Positions 8,291-17,923 are shown, counted from the stretch's first letter. The stretch: 64,000 nucleotides of DNA from Pseudothioclava nitratireducens (GCF_029210495.1 NZ_JARGDK010000004.1:124001-188000), one strand, 5' to 3'. Notes: generated by a model from the sequence alone, not told the origin. Numbers and translations are program-made.

Positions 8291-10105
8291 ATGTGCGGAA
8301 TTATTGGCGTCCTCGGAACGCATGAAGTTGCGCCGCTCTTGGTCGAGAGCCTCAAGCGGCTGGAATATCGCGGCTATGACTCGGCGGGGATCGCGACGAT
8401 CAACGAGGGTCGGCTGGACCGTCGGCGCGCGGTCGGCAAGCTGGTGAACCTGTCGGACCTGCTGGTCCACAACCCGCTCGCGGGCAAATCGGGGATCGGC
8501 CATACCCGCTGGGCGACGCATGGCGCGGCGACCGAGACCAATGCGCATCCGCATCGCTCGGGACCGGTGGCGGTGGTGCATAACGGCATCATCGAGAATT
8601 TCCGCGAATTGCGGGCCGAACTGGCCGAGGCGGGCATCCATCCAGAGACCGAGACCGACACCGAGACCGTGGCGCTGTTGACGCGGCTTCATATGGATCG
8701 CGGCCTGCCCCCGCGCGAGGCGGCGGTTGCGACACTCAAGCAGCTTGAGGGCGCGTTTGCCCTTCTGTGGCTCTTCGAGGGGGAAGGTGACCTGATGATC
8801 GCCGCCCGTAAGGGCAGCCCCCTGGCCATCGGCCATGGTGACGGCGAGATGTTTGTCGGCTCGGACGCCATCGCTCTGGCACCGATGACTTGCGAGATCA
8901 CCTATCTCGAAGAGGGCGACTTCGCCTTTGTCACCCGTGCGGGCGTCGAGATTTTCGACGAGGCCGGGCGGCGTGCGAACCGTGACCGTCAGGTCATCGA
9001 CGCGGGCGCAGTGCAGGTCGAGAAGGCGGGCTTCAAGCATTTCATGGCCAAGGAGATCGCCGAGCAGCCCGCCGTTCTGGGCGATGCGATCAACCATTAC
9101 GTCAAGAAAGACGGGCTGGACCTGCCCGAGGGGATCGACTTTGCCGGGCTGGACCGGCTGACGCTGGTCGCCTGTGGCACCGCCTATTACGCCTGCGCCG
9201 TGGCGAAATACTGGTTCGAGAACCTTGCGCGACTGCCCTGCGAAATCGACGTGGCCTCGGAATTCCGCTACCGCGAGCCGCCGATGCCCGCGAAAAGCTG
9301 GGCGATTTTCGTCAGCCAGTCTGGCGAGACCGCAGATACGCTGGCCGCGCTGCGTTACTGCAACGAGAAGGTCGAAAAGACGCTGGCCGTGGTCAACGTC
9401 CCGACGTCTTCCATGGCGCGCGAGGCCGATCTGGCCCTGCCGATCCATGCCGGGGTCGAAGTGGGCGTGGCCTCGACGAAGGCCTTCACCTGCCAGCTTC
9501 TGAGCCTTGCGGTTCTGGCGCTGAAAGCGGGCGTCGACCGGGGCCATATTACCGAGACGCAGCTTGCGGCCCATCTTGAAGGGCTGCGCGCATTGCCCGG
9601 CCTGATGAACACCGCGCTTGGCACCGCGGACGAGATCGCGGGCCTCGCCGAGAAGCTGGCCGAGGCGCAGGATATCCTCTTCCTCGGGCGCGGGCCGCTC
9701 TATCCTCTGGCGATGGAAGGCGCGCTGAAGCTCAAGGAAATCAGCTACATACACGCCGAAGGTTATGCGTCAGGCGAACTGAAGCACGGGCCGATCGCGC
9801 TCATCGAACGCACCGTTCCGGTGATTGTCTTCGCGCCGCATGACCGGCTTTTCGACAAGACCGTGTCGAACATGCAAGAGGTCATGGCGCGGCACGGCAA
9901 GGTGCTTCTGGTGTCCGATGCACGCGGGCTGCGCGAAGCGAGTGAAGGCACGTGGGCCACGCTCAAGATGCCTGAAGTGGCCGAGCCTTTCGCGCCGATC
10001 CTCTATGCCCTGCCCGCCCAGCTTCTGGCCTATTACACCGCCGTCGCGAAGGGCACGGATGTGGACCAGCCGCGCAATCTCGCGAAGTCGGTGACGGTCG
10101 AATAA
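8291..10105 (+). CDS. glmS: Glutamine-fructose-6-phosphate aminotransferase (isomerizing)
   Basis: Converts fructose-6-phosphate and glutamine to glucosamine-6-phosphate, the first step of UDP-GlcNAc synthesis. The 604-residue protein begins MCGIIGVLG, with Cys2 as the glutaminase nucleophile. GHTRWATHG and VVHNGIIEN belong to the N-terminal amidotransferase domain (about 1-220). Two SIS sugar-isomerase domains follow, with FVSQSGETADTLAALR and EGYASGELKHGPIALIE, and the terminus DQPRNLAKSVTVE is the conserved isomerase tail. It follows glmU with no gap. I see no glmS ribozyme or sRNA site because there is no leader between the two genes. Confidence 0.96.
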   Translation: MCGIIGVLGTHEVAPLLVESLKRLEYRGYDSAGIATINEGRLDRRRAVGKLVNLSDLLVHNPLAGKSGIGHTRWATHGAATETNAHPHRSGPVAVVHNGIIENFRELRAELAEAGIHPETETDTETVALLTRLHMDRGLPPREAAVATLKQLEGAFALLWLFEGEGDLMIAARKGSPLAIGHGDGEMFVGSDAIALAPMTCEITYLEEGDFAFVTRAGVEIFDEAGRRANRDRQVIDAGAVQVEKAGFKHFMAKEIAEQPAVLGDAINHYVKKDGLDLPEGIDFAGLDRLTLVACGTAYYACAVAKYWFENLARLPCEIDVASEFRYREPPMPAKSWAIFVSQSGETADTLAALRYCNEKVEKTLAVVNVPTSSMAREADLALPIHAGVEVGVASTKAFTCQLLSLAVLALKAGVDRGHITETQLAAHLEGLRALPGLMNTALGTADEIAGLAEKLAEAQDILFLGRGPLYPLAMEGALKLKEISYIHAEGYASGELKHGPIALIERTVPVIVFAPHDRLFDKTVSNMQEVMARHGKVLLVSDARGLREASEGTWATLKMPEVAEPFAPILYALPAQLLAYYTAVAKGTDVDQPRNLAKSVTVE

Positions 10106-10956
10106 TGGCGCGCAAACGCGGCAAGAAGCGGATCGCGCTAGTCAGACCTGAGGATCACGCCCCCCTTCCGCCCGAGGAGGAGGCGCGGCTTCACGCCGAG
10201 GTTGAGGCCTATGCGGCTTCGAACGCCGATTACGAGAGCTACCACGAGTTCGAAACGGTAGCCGAGGATCTGGGCCCGCCGCCGACGCTTGAGGATGCGC
10301 TTTATGCACTCGAGGCGTGGGAAGACCCCGAGAAGGCCGCAGAAATGGCGGCCTATCACAAGGCGGAACGGCGCTATCTGGGCATCGCGATGGCGGGAAT
10401 CGACGACATGGTCGAGATGTGGCGCGAGCGGCTGGACGTGCCCGGTCGCGTGGATCTCGCCCGCGGGCTCTGGGATAGCGACATCCACGAAGCCCGCATC
10501 GCGGCGGCGAAACTGCTGACGCAAGCGCGGCTACGCCCGGATGAGGCCGCTTGGGAGCTGATCGCGTCTTGGGTGCCGCAGTTCGACGCTTGGGCGATTG
10601 CGGATCACGCGTGCAAGGCAGGCTCGAAACGCGTGCAAGCAGACCCCGCTCGGCTCGATCAGGTCGAGGCGTGGACGCGCTCCGAACACATGTGGACCCG
10701 CCGCGCCGCGCTTGTCATCACGCTGCCCTGGACAAAGCTGCGCAACCCCAAGCCCGACGAGATCGCCGAGCGCGAGCGGGTGCTCGGCTGGGCCGCAGAA
10801 CTGGTGCCGGATCGTGACTGGTTCATCCAAAAGGCCATCGCATGGTGGCTGCGCGACCTCTCGCGCCACGACCCGGACCGGGTGCGAGATTGGCTGGCGA
10901 CGCATGGCGAAGGGCTCAAGGCCTTTGCCCGCAAAGAGGCGAGCAAATACCTGTAA
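10105..10956 (+). CDS. DNA alkylation repair family protein (AlkD-like HEAT repeats)
   Basis: A 283-residue protein in which residues about 85-283 look like the DNA_alkylation (AlkC/AlkD) HEAT-like fold: YLGIAMAGIDDMVEMW, LWDSDIHEARIAAAKLL, WVPQFDAWAIADHACKAG, MWTRRAALVITLPWTK, DRDWFIQKAIAWWLRDLS. The family includes glycosylases for alkylated purines. The first 80 or so residues form a highly charged extension starting MARKRGKKR. The ATG overlaps the glmS stop (TAATG), so translation is coupled to glmS. Stop codons of this gene and the next one on the opposite strand abut directly. Enzymatic activity is inferred from the family only. Confidence 0.75.
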   Translation: MARKRGKKRIALVRPEDHAPLPPEEEARLHAEVEAYAASNADYESYHEFETVAEDLGPPPTLEDALYALEAWEDPEKAAEMAAYHKAERRYLGIAMAGIDDMVEMWRERLDVPGRVDLARGLWDSDIHEARIAAAKLLTQARLRPDEAAWELIASWVPQFDAWAIADHACKAGSKRVQADPARLDQVEAWTRSEHMWTRRAALVITLPWTKLRNPKPDEIAERERVLGWAAELVPDRDWFIQKAIAWWLRDLSRHDPDRVRDWLATHGEGLKAFARKEASKYL

Positions 10957-11643
10957 TCAGGCAAGAAACCTGTCGTAGTCGCTGACCAGAAGATGACGCG
11001 GCGGCTCGTCTTCCTCGATCTCGGCGAAACGTCCGATCGGATCGCGAAAGATGTTGTCGGTCAGGTCGTCATTGACGGTCGAGACCTCGCCGATCAACAC
11101 ATCCCCGCCCTCGCCCCAGAACGCATGCCAATCGCCGGGGCGCAGTGTCACACTCTCGCCGGGTCGCAGAACGATCACCTCGCCGGGGTGGAAATCGCGG
11201 GCGATCCCGTCGCACATGACGCGCCCACCCGCTTCCGGGTCAAACCGCCCCTCCGGGTCCGAGCCGTAAAGCTCGATCGCCAGCCCCGCGCCGCCGCGAT
11301 TGATGATATCCTCGGCCTTGAGGACATGGGTGTGCATCGGACTGATCTGATCGCGCCGCGAGATCAGCAGCTTCTCGGCATAGGCCATCCCGCCGCCCGC
11401 CTGTAGATCCGACAGCTCGCCATTGCGCAACGTGAACAGGAACAGCCCCAGCCGCTCGAAATCGCCCTGCCCGTAATCGGTGATGTCCCAGCCCATCCGG
11501 GCGTCGATCAGCCGCTGCGCCGCAGGCAGGTTAGCTCGAAATTGCGCGAGGTCCCACCACGCGAACGGCGGCAATACAAAGCCGAACCGCGCGATCATCT
11601 CCTCCGCTTCGGCCATGATCGCATTGACGCGGGATCGTTTCAC
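10957..11643 (-). CDS. D-lyxose/D-mannose ketol-isomerase family protein (cupin)
   Basis: A 228-residue cupin-fold protein resembling D-lyxose isomerases, which interconvert D-lyxose and D-xylulose or D-mannose and D-fructose using a divalent metal. Likely metal ligands lie in SPMHTHVLKAEDIINRGG (two His and a Glu) and RPGDWHAFWGEGGDVLIGEVS (His, Glu). The probable start is the GTG at 11643, which overlaps the stop of the upstream amidotransferase in a GTGA arrangement; a longer reading would be buried in that gene. Sugar specificity cannot be read from sequence. The pairing with a glutamine amidotransferase-type hydrolase is unusual for a pentose pathway. Confidence 0.75.
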   Translation of the reverse strand: MKRSRVNAIMAEAEEMIARFGFVLPPFAWWDLAQFRANLPAAQRLIDARMGWDITDYGQGDFERLGLFLFTLRNGELSDLQAGGGMAYAEKLLISRRDQISPMHTHVLKAEDIINRGGAGLAIELYGSDPEGRFDPEAGGRVMCDGIARDFHPGEVIVLRPGESVTLRPGDWHAFWGEGGDVLIGEVSTVNDDLTDNIFRDPIGRFAEIEEDEPPRHLLVSDYDRFLA

Positions 11644-12416
11644 GAAGCCACCCGCACCGCGCCGCGCTTGTGCAGCGCCCAATCGCGCACGGCCTTCCCG
11701 AACGCCTCGAAGAGCGGGCGCGAGACCGGGTCATCCTCGGCGCGCCACTCAGGGTGCCACTGCACCGAAAGCGTAAAGCCCGGTGCGTCACGCACATAGA
11801 GCGCCTCGGGTGTGCCATCCTCGGCCCGCCCTTCGATCACGATCCGTTCGCCGGGGCGACAAATCCCCTGCCCGTGCAGCGTGTTGGTTTCGACCACGTC
11901 CGAACCAAACAACCGAGAAAACCGCCCGTTCGGCTCCAGATGGACCTTGTGCATCCGCGAGAACGCCTCTTCAAGCGTGCCTTCGGGCGGCATCCGGTGG
12001 TTCATCCGGCCCGGCAATTCGCGGATTTCGGGATGCAGCGTGCCGCCCATCGCGACATTGACCTCCTGAAAGCCCCGACAAATCCCGAGAAACGGCTGGC
12101 CGCGCGCGACACAGGCCCGGACCAGCGGCAGCGTGATGGCATCCCGTGCCCGGTCAAAGGTCCCATGCTTGTCGGTCTCGACCTCGCCATATTCGGACGG
12201 GTGCACATTCGGCCGCCCACCGGTCAGCATGAACCCGTCGCAGACCTCCATCAGCTCCTCAACCGACACGAAGTCAGGGTCGGCCGGGATCAGCAGCGGA
12301 ATGCAATCGGCCACCTTACTGACCGCTTCCGAGTTCAACTGCCCGCCCTCGTGAACCGGGTAGCGGTCATTCACGAGGCCACGGTTTCCGATAATGCCGA
12401 CGATGGGTCTGGTCAT
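11640..12416 (-). CDS. PuuD-like class I amidotransferase / gamma-glutamyl hydrolase
   Basis: A 258-residue peptidase C26 family protein. The nucleophile elbow is FLGICRGFQEVNVAMGG (Cys), and the His of the triad is in SVQWHPEW, followed by a Glu. The family includes gamma-glutamyl-GABA hydrolase of putrescine degradation. The start at 12416 is preceded by AAGGAG at 8 bases and gives the typical MTRPIVGIIGN beginning. No puuA/B/C-like genes lie nearby, so the substrate may be a different gamma-glutamyl compound. It overlaps the downstream sugar-isomerase gene by 4 bases. Confidence 0.8.
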   Translation of the reverse strand: MTRPIVGIIGNRGLVNDRYPVHEGGQLNSEAVSKVADCIPLLIPADPDFVSVEELMEVCDGFMLTGGRPNVHPSEYGEVETDKHGTFDRARDAITLPLVRACVARGQPFLGICRGFQEVNVAMGGTLHPEIRELPGRMNHRMPPEGTLEEAFSRMHKVHLEPNGRFSRLFGSDVVETNTLHGQGICRPGERIVIEGRAEDGTPEALYVRDAPGFTLSVQWHPEWRAEDDPVSRPLFEAFGKAVRDWALHKRGAVRVAS

Positions 12417-12504
12417 GCGCGCTCCTTTTGAGCGAAGCCTAGGCCAGCGCACCCCCCGTTGAAAAGCCCCGCAAATGCGCAAGGCCCTGTGCACGCCTGC
12501 GCGT

Positions 12505-12565
12505 CCAATCGCGTCAAATATCCCGGGGGTGAATGGCGCAAAGCGCCAGAGGGGGCAGCGCCTCC
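12505..12565. repeat. Half copy of the nested inverted-repeat element (copy 2)
   Basis: CCAATCGCGTCAAATATCCC followed by a G run and a GGGGGCAGCGCC block matches the right half of the elements at 6016-6158 and 22383-22524. The left half is missing, replaced by unrelated sequence. It lies in the 169-base gap between the GlcG-like gene and the amidotransferase gene, which read in the same direction. Confidence 0.65.
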
Positions 12566-12585
12566 TCCGCGCAACTCTTTTTGGC

Positions 12586-13011
12586 TTACGGCTCGGGGGT
12601 GTAGCCGACAGCCGTGATCCCAGCGCAAGCGGCCTCCGCATCATTGTCCGAGCTGTCGCCCGTCACGCCGACCGCACCGATCACCGCACCGTCAAGATCA
12701 CGCACCAGAACGCCACCCGGAACCGGCAGCACCTTGCCGCCGAAGACCCCGTTCACCGTGCCCATGAAATAGGCCTGCGCTTCCGCCCGCGCCATCTGCG
12801 CGCGCCCGCCCATGCCAAGCATGATCGCGCCGTAAGCCTTGGCCTCGGCAATCGCATAGCGCCCGGGGCTTGCACCATCCGATCGCGCAAAGGCGATCGG
12901 ATGCCCGCCCGCGTCCAGCACCACAGCCGAGAGCGGGTTCCACCCGGCATCACGCCCGTGGTTGAGTGCGATCGAGACGATCCGCTGTGCTTCGTCGAGT
13001 GTGAAAGCCAT
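12586..13011 (-). CDS. GlcG/HbpS family heme-binding-type protein
   Basis: A 141-residue small alpha/beta protein of the DUF336 (GlcG/HbpS) family: FTLDEAQRIVSIALNHGRDAG at the N-terminus, SAVVLDAGGHPIAFARSDGA, a central GAIMLGMGGRAQMARAEAQAY, PVPGGVLVRDLDGAVIGAVGV and SDNDAEAACAGI near the end. The ATG at 13011 overlaps the malate synthase stop by one base (TGATG), so the two are co-translated. glcG also accompanies the glycolate/malate synthase genes in enterobacteria. Members of the family bind heme or cobalamin-related ligands in some bacteria, but the role in glycolate metabolism is not established. Confidence 0.8.
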   Translation of the reverse strand: MAFTLDEAQRIVSIALNHGRDAGWNPLSAVVLDAGGHPIAFARSDGASPGRYAIAEAKAYGAIMLGMGGRAQMARAEAQAYFMGTVNGVFGGKVLPVPGGVLVRDLDGAVIGAVGVTGDSSDNDAEAACAGITAVGYTPEP

Positions 13012-15167
13012 CACTTCTCCCCCTTCACTTGCAAACGGCGCTGATGCAGCACCGGCTCGGTGTAGCCCGAGGGTTGAACCCGCCCAAGGAACACCAGATC
13101 ACAGGCCGCCTGGAAGGCGAGCCCGTCATAGCCCGGAGCCATCGGCTTGTAGGCCGCATCGCCTGCATTCTGTCGATCCACGACCACGGCCATCTTGCGC
13201 AGCGCCTCCATCACGCGGCCTTCGCTGACCACGCCGTGATGCAACCAGTTCGCCAGCGCCTGAGAACTGATCCGGCAGGTCGCGCGGTCTTCCATCAGAC
13301 CGACATCGTGGATGTCCGGCACCTTGGAGCAGCCAACCCCCTGATCGACCCAGCGCACGACATAGCCGAGAATGCCCTGAGCGTTGTTCTCGATCTCTTC
13401 GGTGATTTCCTCGTCGGAATAGTTCCGCCCCGCCGCAAGCGGGATCGTCAGCAGGTCATCGAGCCGCGCCGGACGGTTCATCGCCGCAATCTCGGCCTGA
13501 CGCGCCTGCACATTGACCTTGTGATAATGCGTGGCGTGGAGTGTCGCCGCCGTCGGCGATGGCACCCAGGCGCAATTCGCACCGGCCATCGGGTGAGCGA
13601 TCTTCTGCTCCAGCATATCGGCCATCCGATCGGGCATCGCCCACATCCCCTTGCCGATCTGGGCCTTGCCAGCCAGTCCGCAGCGCAGGCCGATATCGAC
13701 ATTGCGATCCTCGTAGGCCTGAATCCAAGGCTGCGACTTCATCTCGCCCTTGCGCAGCATCGGCCCGGCTTCCATCGCGGTGTGGATTTCGTCGCCGGTG
13801 CGGTCGAGGAAACCGGTGTTGATGAAGGCCACCCGGTTTTTGGCCGCGCGTATGCACTCCTTGAGGTTGGCGCTGGTGCGGCGCTCCTCGTCCATAATAC
13901 CCAGCTTGACGGTGTAGCGCGGCAGGTCCAGCACCGCCTCGACATGGTCGAAAATCTCGCAGGCGAACGCGACCTCGGCGGGGCCGTGCATCTTCGGCTT
14001 CACCACATAGACAGAGCCCGTGACCGAGTTACGCGCGCCCGTCTCTTTGCGCAGATCGTGCATGGCGCAGAGCGTGGTCACCATCGCGTCCATGAGCCCT
14101 TCAAAGACCTGATGCCCATCACGGTCGAGGACGGCCGGGTTGCGCATCAAATGGCCCACATTGCGCACGAGCATCAGCGCGCGCCCCTTGAGCGTGGCCT
14201 CTCCGCCCTCGGGCGCGGTGAAGGTAAGGTCAGCGTTCAGCGCACGGGTGAAGCTCTCACCACCTTTGCTCACCTCTTCCGCAAGGTCGCCCCTCATCAG
14301 GCCGAGCCAGTTGCTATAGGCCAGAACCTTGTCCTCGGCATCGACACAGGCCACCGAGTCCTCGCAATCCATGATTGAAGAGAGCGCGGATTCGAGCCGA
14401 ATGTCGGAAATATGGGCCGGGTCGCTTGCCCCGATCGCATGGCTCGCATCCACGTCAATAATGACATGCAGGCCATTGTTTTTCAAAACAATCGCGGCCG
14501 GCGCATCGGCGCCCCCCGCAAAACCGACGAATTGTGCAGGGTCGCGCAGGCCCGTCTGCTCCGAGGTCTGCACGAATAGCCCGCCATTCTCGATTCGCAT
14601 CGCGCTCACATCGGCCCAAGACCCCGCCACCAGCGGCGCGGCCTCATCGAGGAACGCCTTGGCCCGCGCGATCACCCTCGCGCCGCGCGCCGCATCGTAG
14701 CCCTTTCCCTCCGGCAGATCGCCCAGCGCATCGGTGCCATAAAGCGCGTCATACAGGCTCCCCCAACGCGCATTGGCGGCGTTGAGCGCATAGCGGGCAT
14801 TGGTGATCGGCACCACAAGCTGCGGGCCGCACACGCGCGCAAACTCCGGGTCGGTCGCCGGGGTCTCAATGCTGAAATCCGGGCCTTCAGGCTGTAGATA
14901 GCCGATCTCTTCGAGGAAGGCGCGATAGGCTGCCGCGTCATGCCCCTGTCCGCGATGATGCAGATGCCAGTCGTCAATCCGCGCCTGAATCGCCTCGCGC
15001 TCCGCCAAGAGCGCCTGATTGCGCGGCCCGAATTCATGCACCAGATCAGCAAAGCCCGCCCAGAACTCCACCGGATCGACACCGGTGCCGGGCAAGGCCT
15101 GCGTTTCGATGAAGTTCACCAGCTCGGCTGCAACCTGCAAGCCATTGCGTTCGATCCGTTGCGACAT
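13011..15167 (-). CDS. glcB: Malate synthase G
   Basis: Condenses glyoxylate with acetyl-CoA to malate (glyoxylate shunt and glycolate use). The 718-residue length is that of monomeric isoform G rather than the 530-residue isoform A. Recognisable stretches are [20 protein letters not shown] near 145, [13 protein letters not shown]-like [17 protein letters not shown] near 285, [53 protein letters not shown] and [20 protein letters not shown]. The start at 15167 has GGGAGG 5 bases upstream; an open frame continues 22 codons further back without support. Transcribed with the GlcG-like gene and divergent from pepN. Confidence 0.95.
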   Translation of the reverse strand: MSQRIERNGLQVAAELVNFIETQALPGTGVDPVEFWAGFADLVHEFGPRNQALLAEREAIQARIDDWHLHHRGQGHDAAAYRAFLEEIGYLQPEGPDFSIETPATDPEFARVCGPQLVVPITNARYALNAANARWGSLYDALYGTDALGDLPEGKGYDAARGARVIARAKAFLDEAAPLVAGSWADVSAMRIENGGLFVQTSEQTGLRDPAQFVGFAGGADAPAAIVLKNNGLHVIIDVDASHAIGASDPAHISDIRLESALSSIMDCEDSVACVDAEDKVLAYSNWLGLMRGDLAEEVSKGGESFTRALNADLTFTAPEGGEATLKGRALMLVRNVGHLMRNPAVLDRDGHQVFEGLMDAMVTTLCAMHDLRKETGARNSVTGSVYVVKPKMHGPAEVAFACEIFDHVEAVLDLPRYTVKLGIMDEERRTSANLKECIRAAKNRVAFINTGFLDRTGDEIHTAMEAGPMLRKGEMKSQPWIQAYEDRNVDIGLRCGLAGKAQIGKGMWAMPDRMADMLEQKIAHPMAGANCAWVPSPTAATLHATHYHKVNVQARQAEIAAMNRPARLDDLLTIPLAAGRNYSDEEITEEIENNAQGILGYVVRWVDQGVGCSKVPDIHDVGLMEDRATCRISSQALANWLHHGVVSEGRVMEALRKMAVVVDRQNAGDAAYKPMAPGYDGLAFQAACDLVFLGRVQPSGYTEPVLHQRRLQVKGEK

Positions 15168-15243
15168 AGGCACCTCCCATTTCGGCGTAGATTTGGCGTA
15201 TAGCGCGCGCCTGTCCAGTCGAAAACGCAACAAACTGGAAAAA

Positions 15244-15264
15244 TTGGTATGTGAAAATTACCAA
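15244..15264. promoter_or_regulatory. Candidate operator TTGGTA-N9-TACCAA between glcB and pepN
   Basis: A perfect 6-base inverted repeat with a 9-base AT-rich spacer lies about 77 bases upstream of the malate synthase start, in an AT-rich island of the 203-base divergent gap. The TTGGT/ACCAA arms recall GntR-family half-sites, although the spacing is longer than the usual three bases. Control of glcB is inferred only. Confidence 0.3.
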
Positions 15265-15370
15265 AAATGCCAATTCTTGCCCAACAGAGCCGTTAGGGGA
15301 CCGCTTGAACCTGCGTCCGCACCTGCCTAACGTCCGCGAGCATCAACGGGTTTCCGCCAAAGGAGCAGTC

Positions 15371-17923
15371 ATGGACGGCACGATCCGCCTCGCCGATTAT
15401 ACGCCTTACCCTTTCACGCTGGAGCGTGTGACCCTGCGAGTGCGGCTTGCACCGCGCGCCACCCGTGTCTCGGCCCGGCTTGAACTGGCCCCGCAGGTGG
15501 ACGGCGCAGCCTTGGTGCTTGACGGCGAGATGCTACACCTGATTTCGGTGGCGATTGATGGCGCGCCGCTCGGTCCGAACGACTATCGCGTGACTCCGAC
15601 CGGTCTCACCATTCACCCGGCGGCGCTGCCCGAGGGCCCCTTCTCCCTCGAAACCGACGTCGAAATCGCGCCAGAGGCCAATACCGCGCTTGAGGGGCTG
15701 TATATGTCGAACGGCATGTATTGCACGCAATGCGAGGCCGAAGGTTTCCGCAAGATCACCTATTACCCCGACCGCCCCGATGTGATGGCCCCCTTCCGGG
15801 TGCGGATCGAGGGCGACCTGCCGGTGCTTCTGTCGAACGGCAACCCAGTCGCCTCGGGGCCGGGCTGGGCGGAATGGGACGACCCGTGGCCGAAGCCAGC
15901 CTATCTCTTCGCATTGGTCGCGGGCGATCTTGTCGCCCATTCCGACAGCTTCACGACTCAGTCAGGCCGCGAGGTCGCGCTGAATATCTATGTCCGCCCC
16001 GGCGACGAAGATCGCTGCGCCTTTGCGATGGAGGCGCTGAAGCGCTCGATGCGGTGGGACGAGACCGAATACGGCCGCGAATATGATCTCGACCTGTTCA
16101 ATATCGTGGCGGTCGATGACTTCAACATGGGCGCGATGGAGAACAAGGGGTTGAACATTTTCAACTCCAAGTGGGTTCTGGCCAGCCCCGAGACCGCGAC
16201 CGACAAGGACTATGAGCGGATAGAGGCGATCATCGCGCATGAGTATTTTCACAACTGGACCGGCAACCGGATCACCTGCCGCGACTGGTTCCAGCTTTGC
16301 CTGAAGGAAGGGCTGACGGTGTTCCGCGATCAGTGCTTCACTGCCGATCTGCGGCTGGGTCCGGTCAAGCGGATCGAGGATGTCATGACGCTGCGCGCAC
16401 GTCAGTTCCGCGAGGATCAAGGCCCGCTCGCGCACCCGCCGCGCCCCGATCACTACAAGGAAATCAACAACTTCTACACGGCAACCGTCTATGAGAAAGG
16501 TGCCGAGCTTGTCGGCATGCTCAAGCGGCTCGTCGGCGATGAGGGCTATCGCAAGGCGCTCGACCTCTATTTCGCGCGCCATGACGGGCAGGCCTGCACG
16601 ATTGAGGATTGGCTGGCGGTGTTCGAGGAAGCGACCGGGCGCGATCTTGCACAATTCAAACATTGGTATACCGATGCGGGCACCCCGCGCGTCACCGTGT
16701 CGGAGGATTGGGCGGATGGCCGATATACATTGACTTTCGAACAATCGACCCCGCCCACGCCCGGCCAGCCCAAGAAGCCGCCGCGCCATATTCCGATCAC
16801 GGTGGGGCTTCTGTCGCCCAATGGAGAAGAGATCGTTTCGAGCACCGTTCTGGAACTGACGAAAACGCGGGAGAGCTTCACGTTCGAGGGGCTGGGTGCG
16901 AAACCCGTGGCCTCGATCCTGCGCGATTTCTCGGCGCCAGTCGTGCTTGATCGCAAGGTGAGCACGACCGAGCGCGCCTTCCTGCTGACCCACGATACTG
17001 ACCCGTTCAACCGCTGGGAGGCGGGGCGCATGCTCGCGCGCGAGTGTCTGATGGCGCGGGCAACGGCAGGAACCGCAGAGCCCGGCTATCTCGAAGCGCT
17101 CGGGCCGGTTCTGGCGGATGACGATGCCGACCCCGCGTTCCGGGCGCTCTGCCTGAGCCTGCCTGGAGAGGATGAGATCGCGCAGGCCCTCTTCGACGCG
17201 GGCCAGACGCCTGACCCCGATGCGATCCACGAAGCGCGCGAGACGCTCGCTAAGGATCTGGCGCGGGCGCATGAGGACCGGCTGGCGGCGCTATATGATG
17301 CGATGGCCGTGCCAGGCCCCTATCAGCCCGACGCAGGACCAGCTGGGCAGCGGTCACTGCGCCTCGCGGCGCTTGGGCTCCTCTCCCGTCTCGATGGCGG
17401 CGCTCGGGCCGAGGCCTTGTTCGCCAGCGCGCACAACATGACGGAAAGCCTCGGCGCGCTGTCGAGCCTGATCGCACAGGGCCGCGCCGAGGCCGCGTTG
17501 GCAACCTTCCGCGCCCGCTGGCAGGGCGACAGGCTGGTGATGGACAAGTGGTTCATGACGCAGCTTGCCCTCTGCCCGCCCGAGACCGCGCCCGATCTCG
17601 CGCGCAAACTCGCTGACGATCCGCTCTTCGACTGGAAGAACCCGAACAGATTCCGTGCGCTCATGGGGGGCTTGGCAGCCAATCACGCGGGCTTTCACCG
17701 GCGTGACGGGGCCGGGTATCGGTTCTATGCGGACTGGCTGATCCGGCTCGACCCGGTCAACCCGCAGACCGCCGCGCGCCTTTCGACCGCCTTCGAGACA
17801 TGGCGCCGCCTTGACCCGGCGCGACAAGCGCTTGCCCGCGCCGCGCTCGAGCGCATTCTTGGGCAAGAGGGGTTGAGCCGCGATCTGGCGGAAATGACGG
17901 GGCGGCTTCTGGGCATCGACTGA
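15371..17923 (+). CDS. pepN: Aminopeptidase N (M1 metallopeptidase)
   Basis: Zinc aminopeptidase of 850 residues that trims N-terminal residues from peptides in the cytoplasm; no signal peptide is visible. The exopeptidase motif GAMEN is at 254-258. The zinc site is HEYFHNW with His290, Glu291 and His294, and Glu313 in LKEGLTVF. The C-terminal 400 residues form the DUF3458 beta-sandwich and alpha-helical superhelix of gamma-type PepN. The start at 15371 follows AGGAG at 6-10 bases; upstream codons in the same frame are not supported. Monocistronic as far as can be seen, with a 187-base gap before the next gene. Confidence 0.94.
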   Translation: MDGTIRLADYTPYPFTLERVTLRVRLAPRATRVSARLELAPQVDGAALVLDGEMLHLISVAIDGAPLGPNDYRVTPTGLTIHPAALPEGPFSLETDVEIAPEANTALEGLYMSNGMYCTQCEAEGFRKITYYPDRPDVMAPFRVRIEGDLPVLLSNGNPVASGPGWAEWDDPWPKPAYLFALVAGDLVAHSDSFTTQSGREVALNIYVRPGDEDRCAFAMEALKRSMRWDETEYGREYDLDLFNIVAVDDFNMGAMENKGLNIFNSKWVLASPETATDKDYERIEAIIAHEYFHNWTGNRITCRDWFQLCLKEGLTVFRDQCFTADLRLGPVKRIEDVMTLRARQFREDQGPLAHPPRPDHYKEINNFYTATVYEKGAELVGMLKRLVGDEGYRKALDLYFARHDGQACTIEDWLAVFEEATGRDLAQFKHWYTDAGTPRVTVSEDWADGRYTLTFEQSTPPTPGQPKKPPRHIPITVGLLSPNGEEIVSSTVLELTKTRESFTFEGLGAKPVASILRDFSAPVVLDRKVSTTERAFLLTHDTDPFNRWEAGRMLARECLMARATAGTAEPGYLEALGPVLADDDADPAFRALCLSLPGEDEIAQALFDAGQTPDPDAIHEARETLAKDLARAHEDRLAALYDAMAVPGPYQPDAGPAGQRSLRLAALGLLSRLDGGARAEALFASAHNMTESLGALSSLIAQGRAEAALATFRARWQGDRLVMDKWFMTQLALCPPETAPDLARKLADDPLFDWKNPNRFRALMGGLAANHAGFHRRDGAGYRFYADWLIRLDPVNPQTAARLSTAFETWRRLDPARQALARAALERILGQEGLSRDLAEMTGRLLGID

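Noticed and set aside
8285-8291. glmS ribozyme or leader
   Set aside because: glmS starts directly after the glmU stop, leaving no leader to hold a ribozyme.
6845-9754. A 969-codon minus-strand open frame across glmU and glmS
   Set aside because: Antisense to two confident enzymes and of biased composition (many Arg, His, Gly) with no domain or ribosome-binding site.
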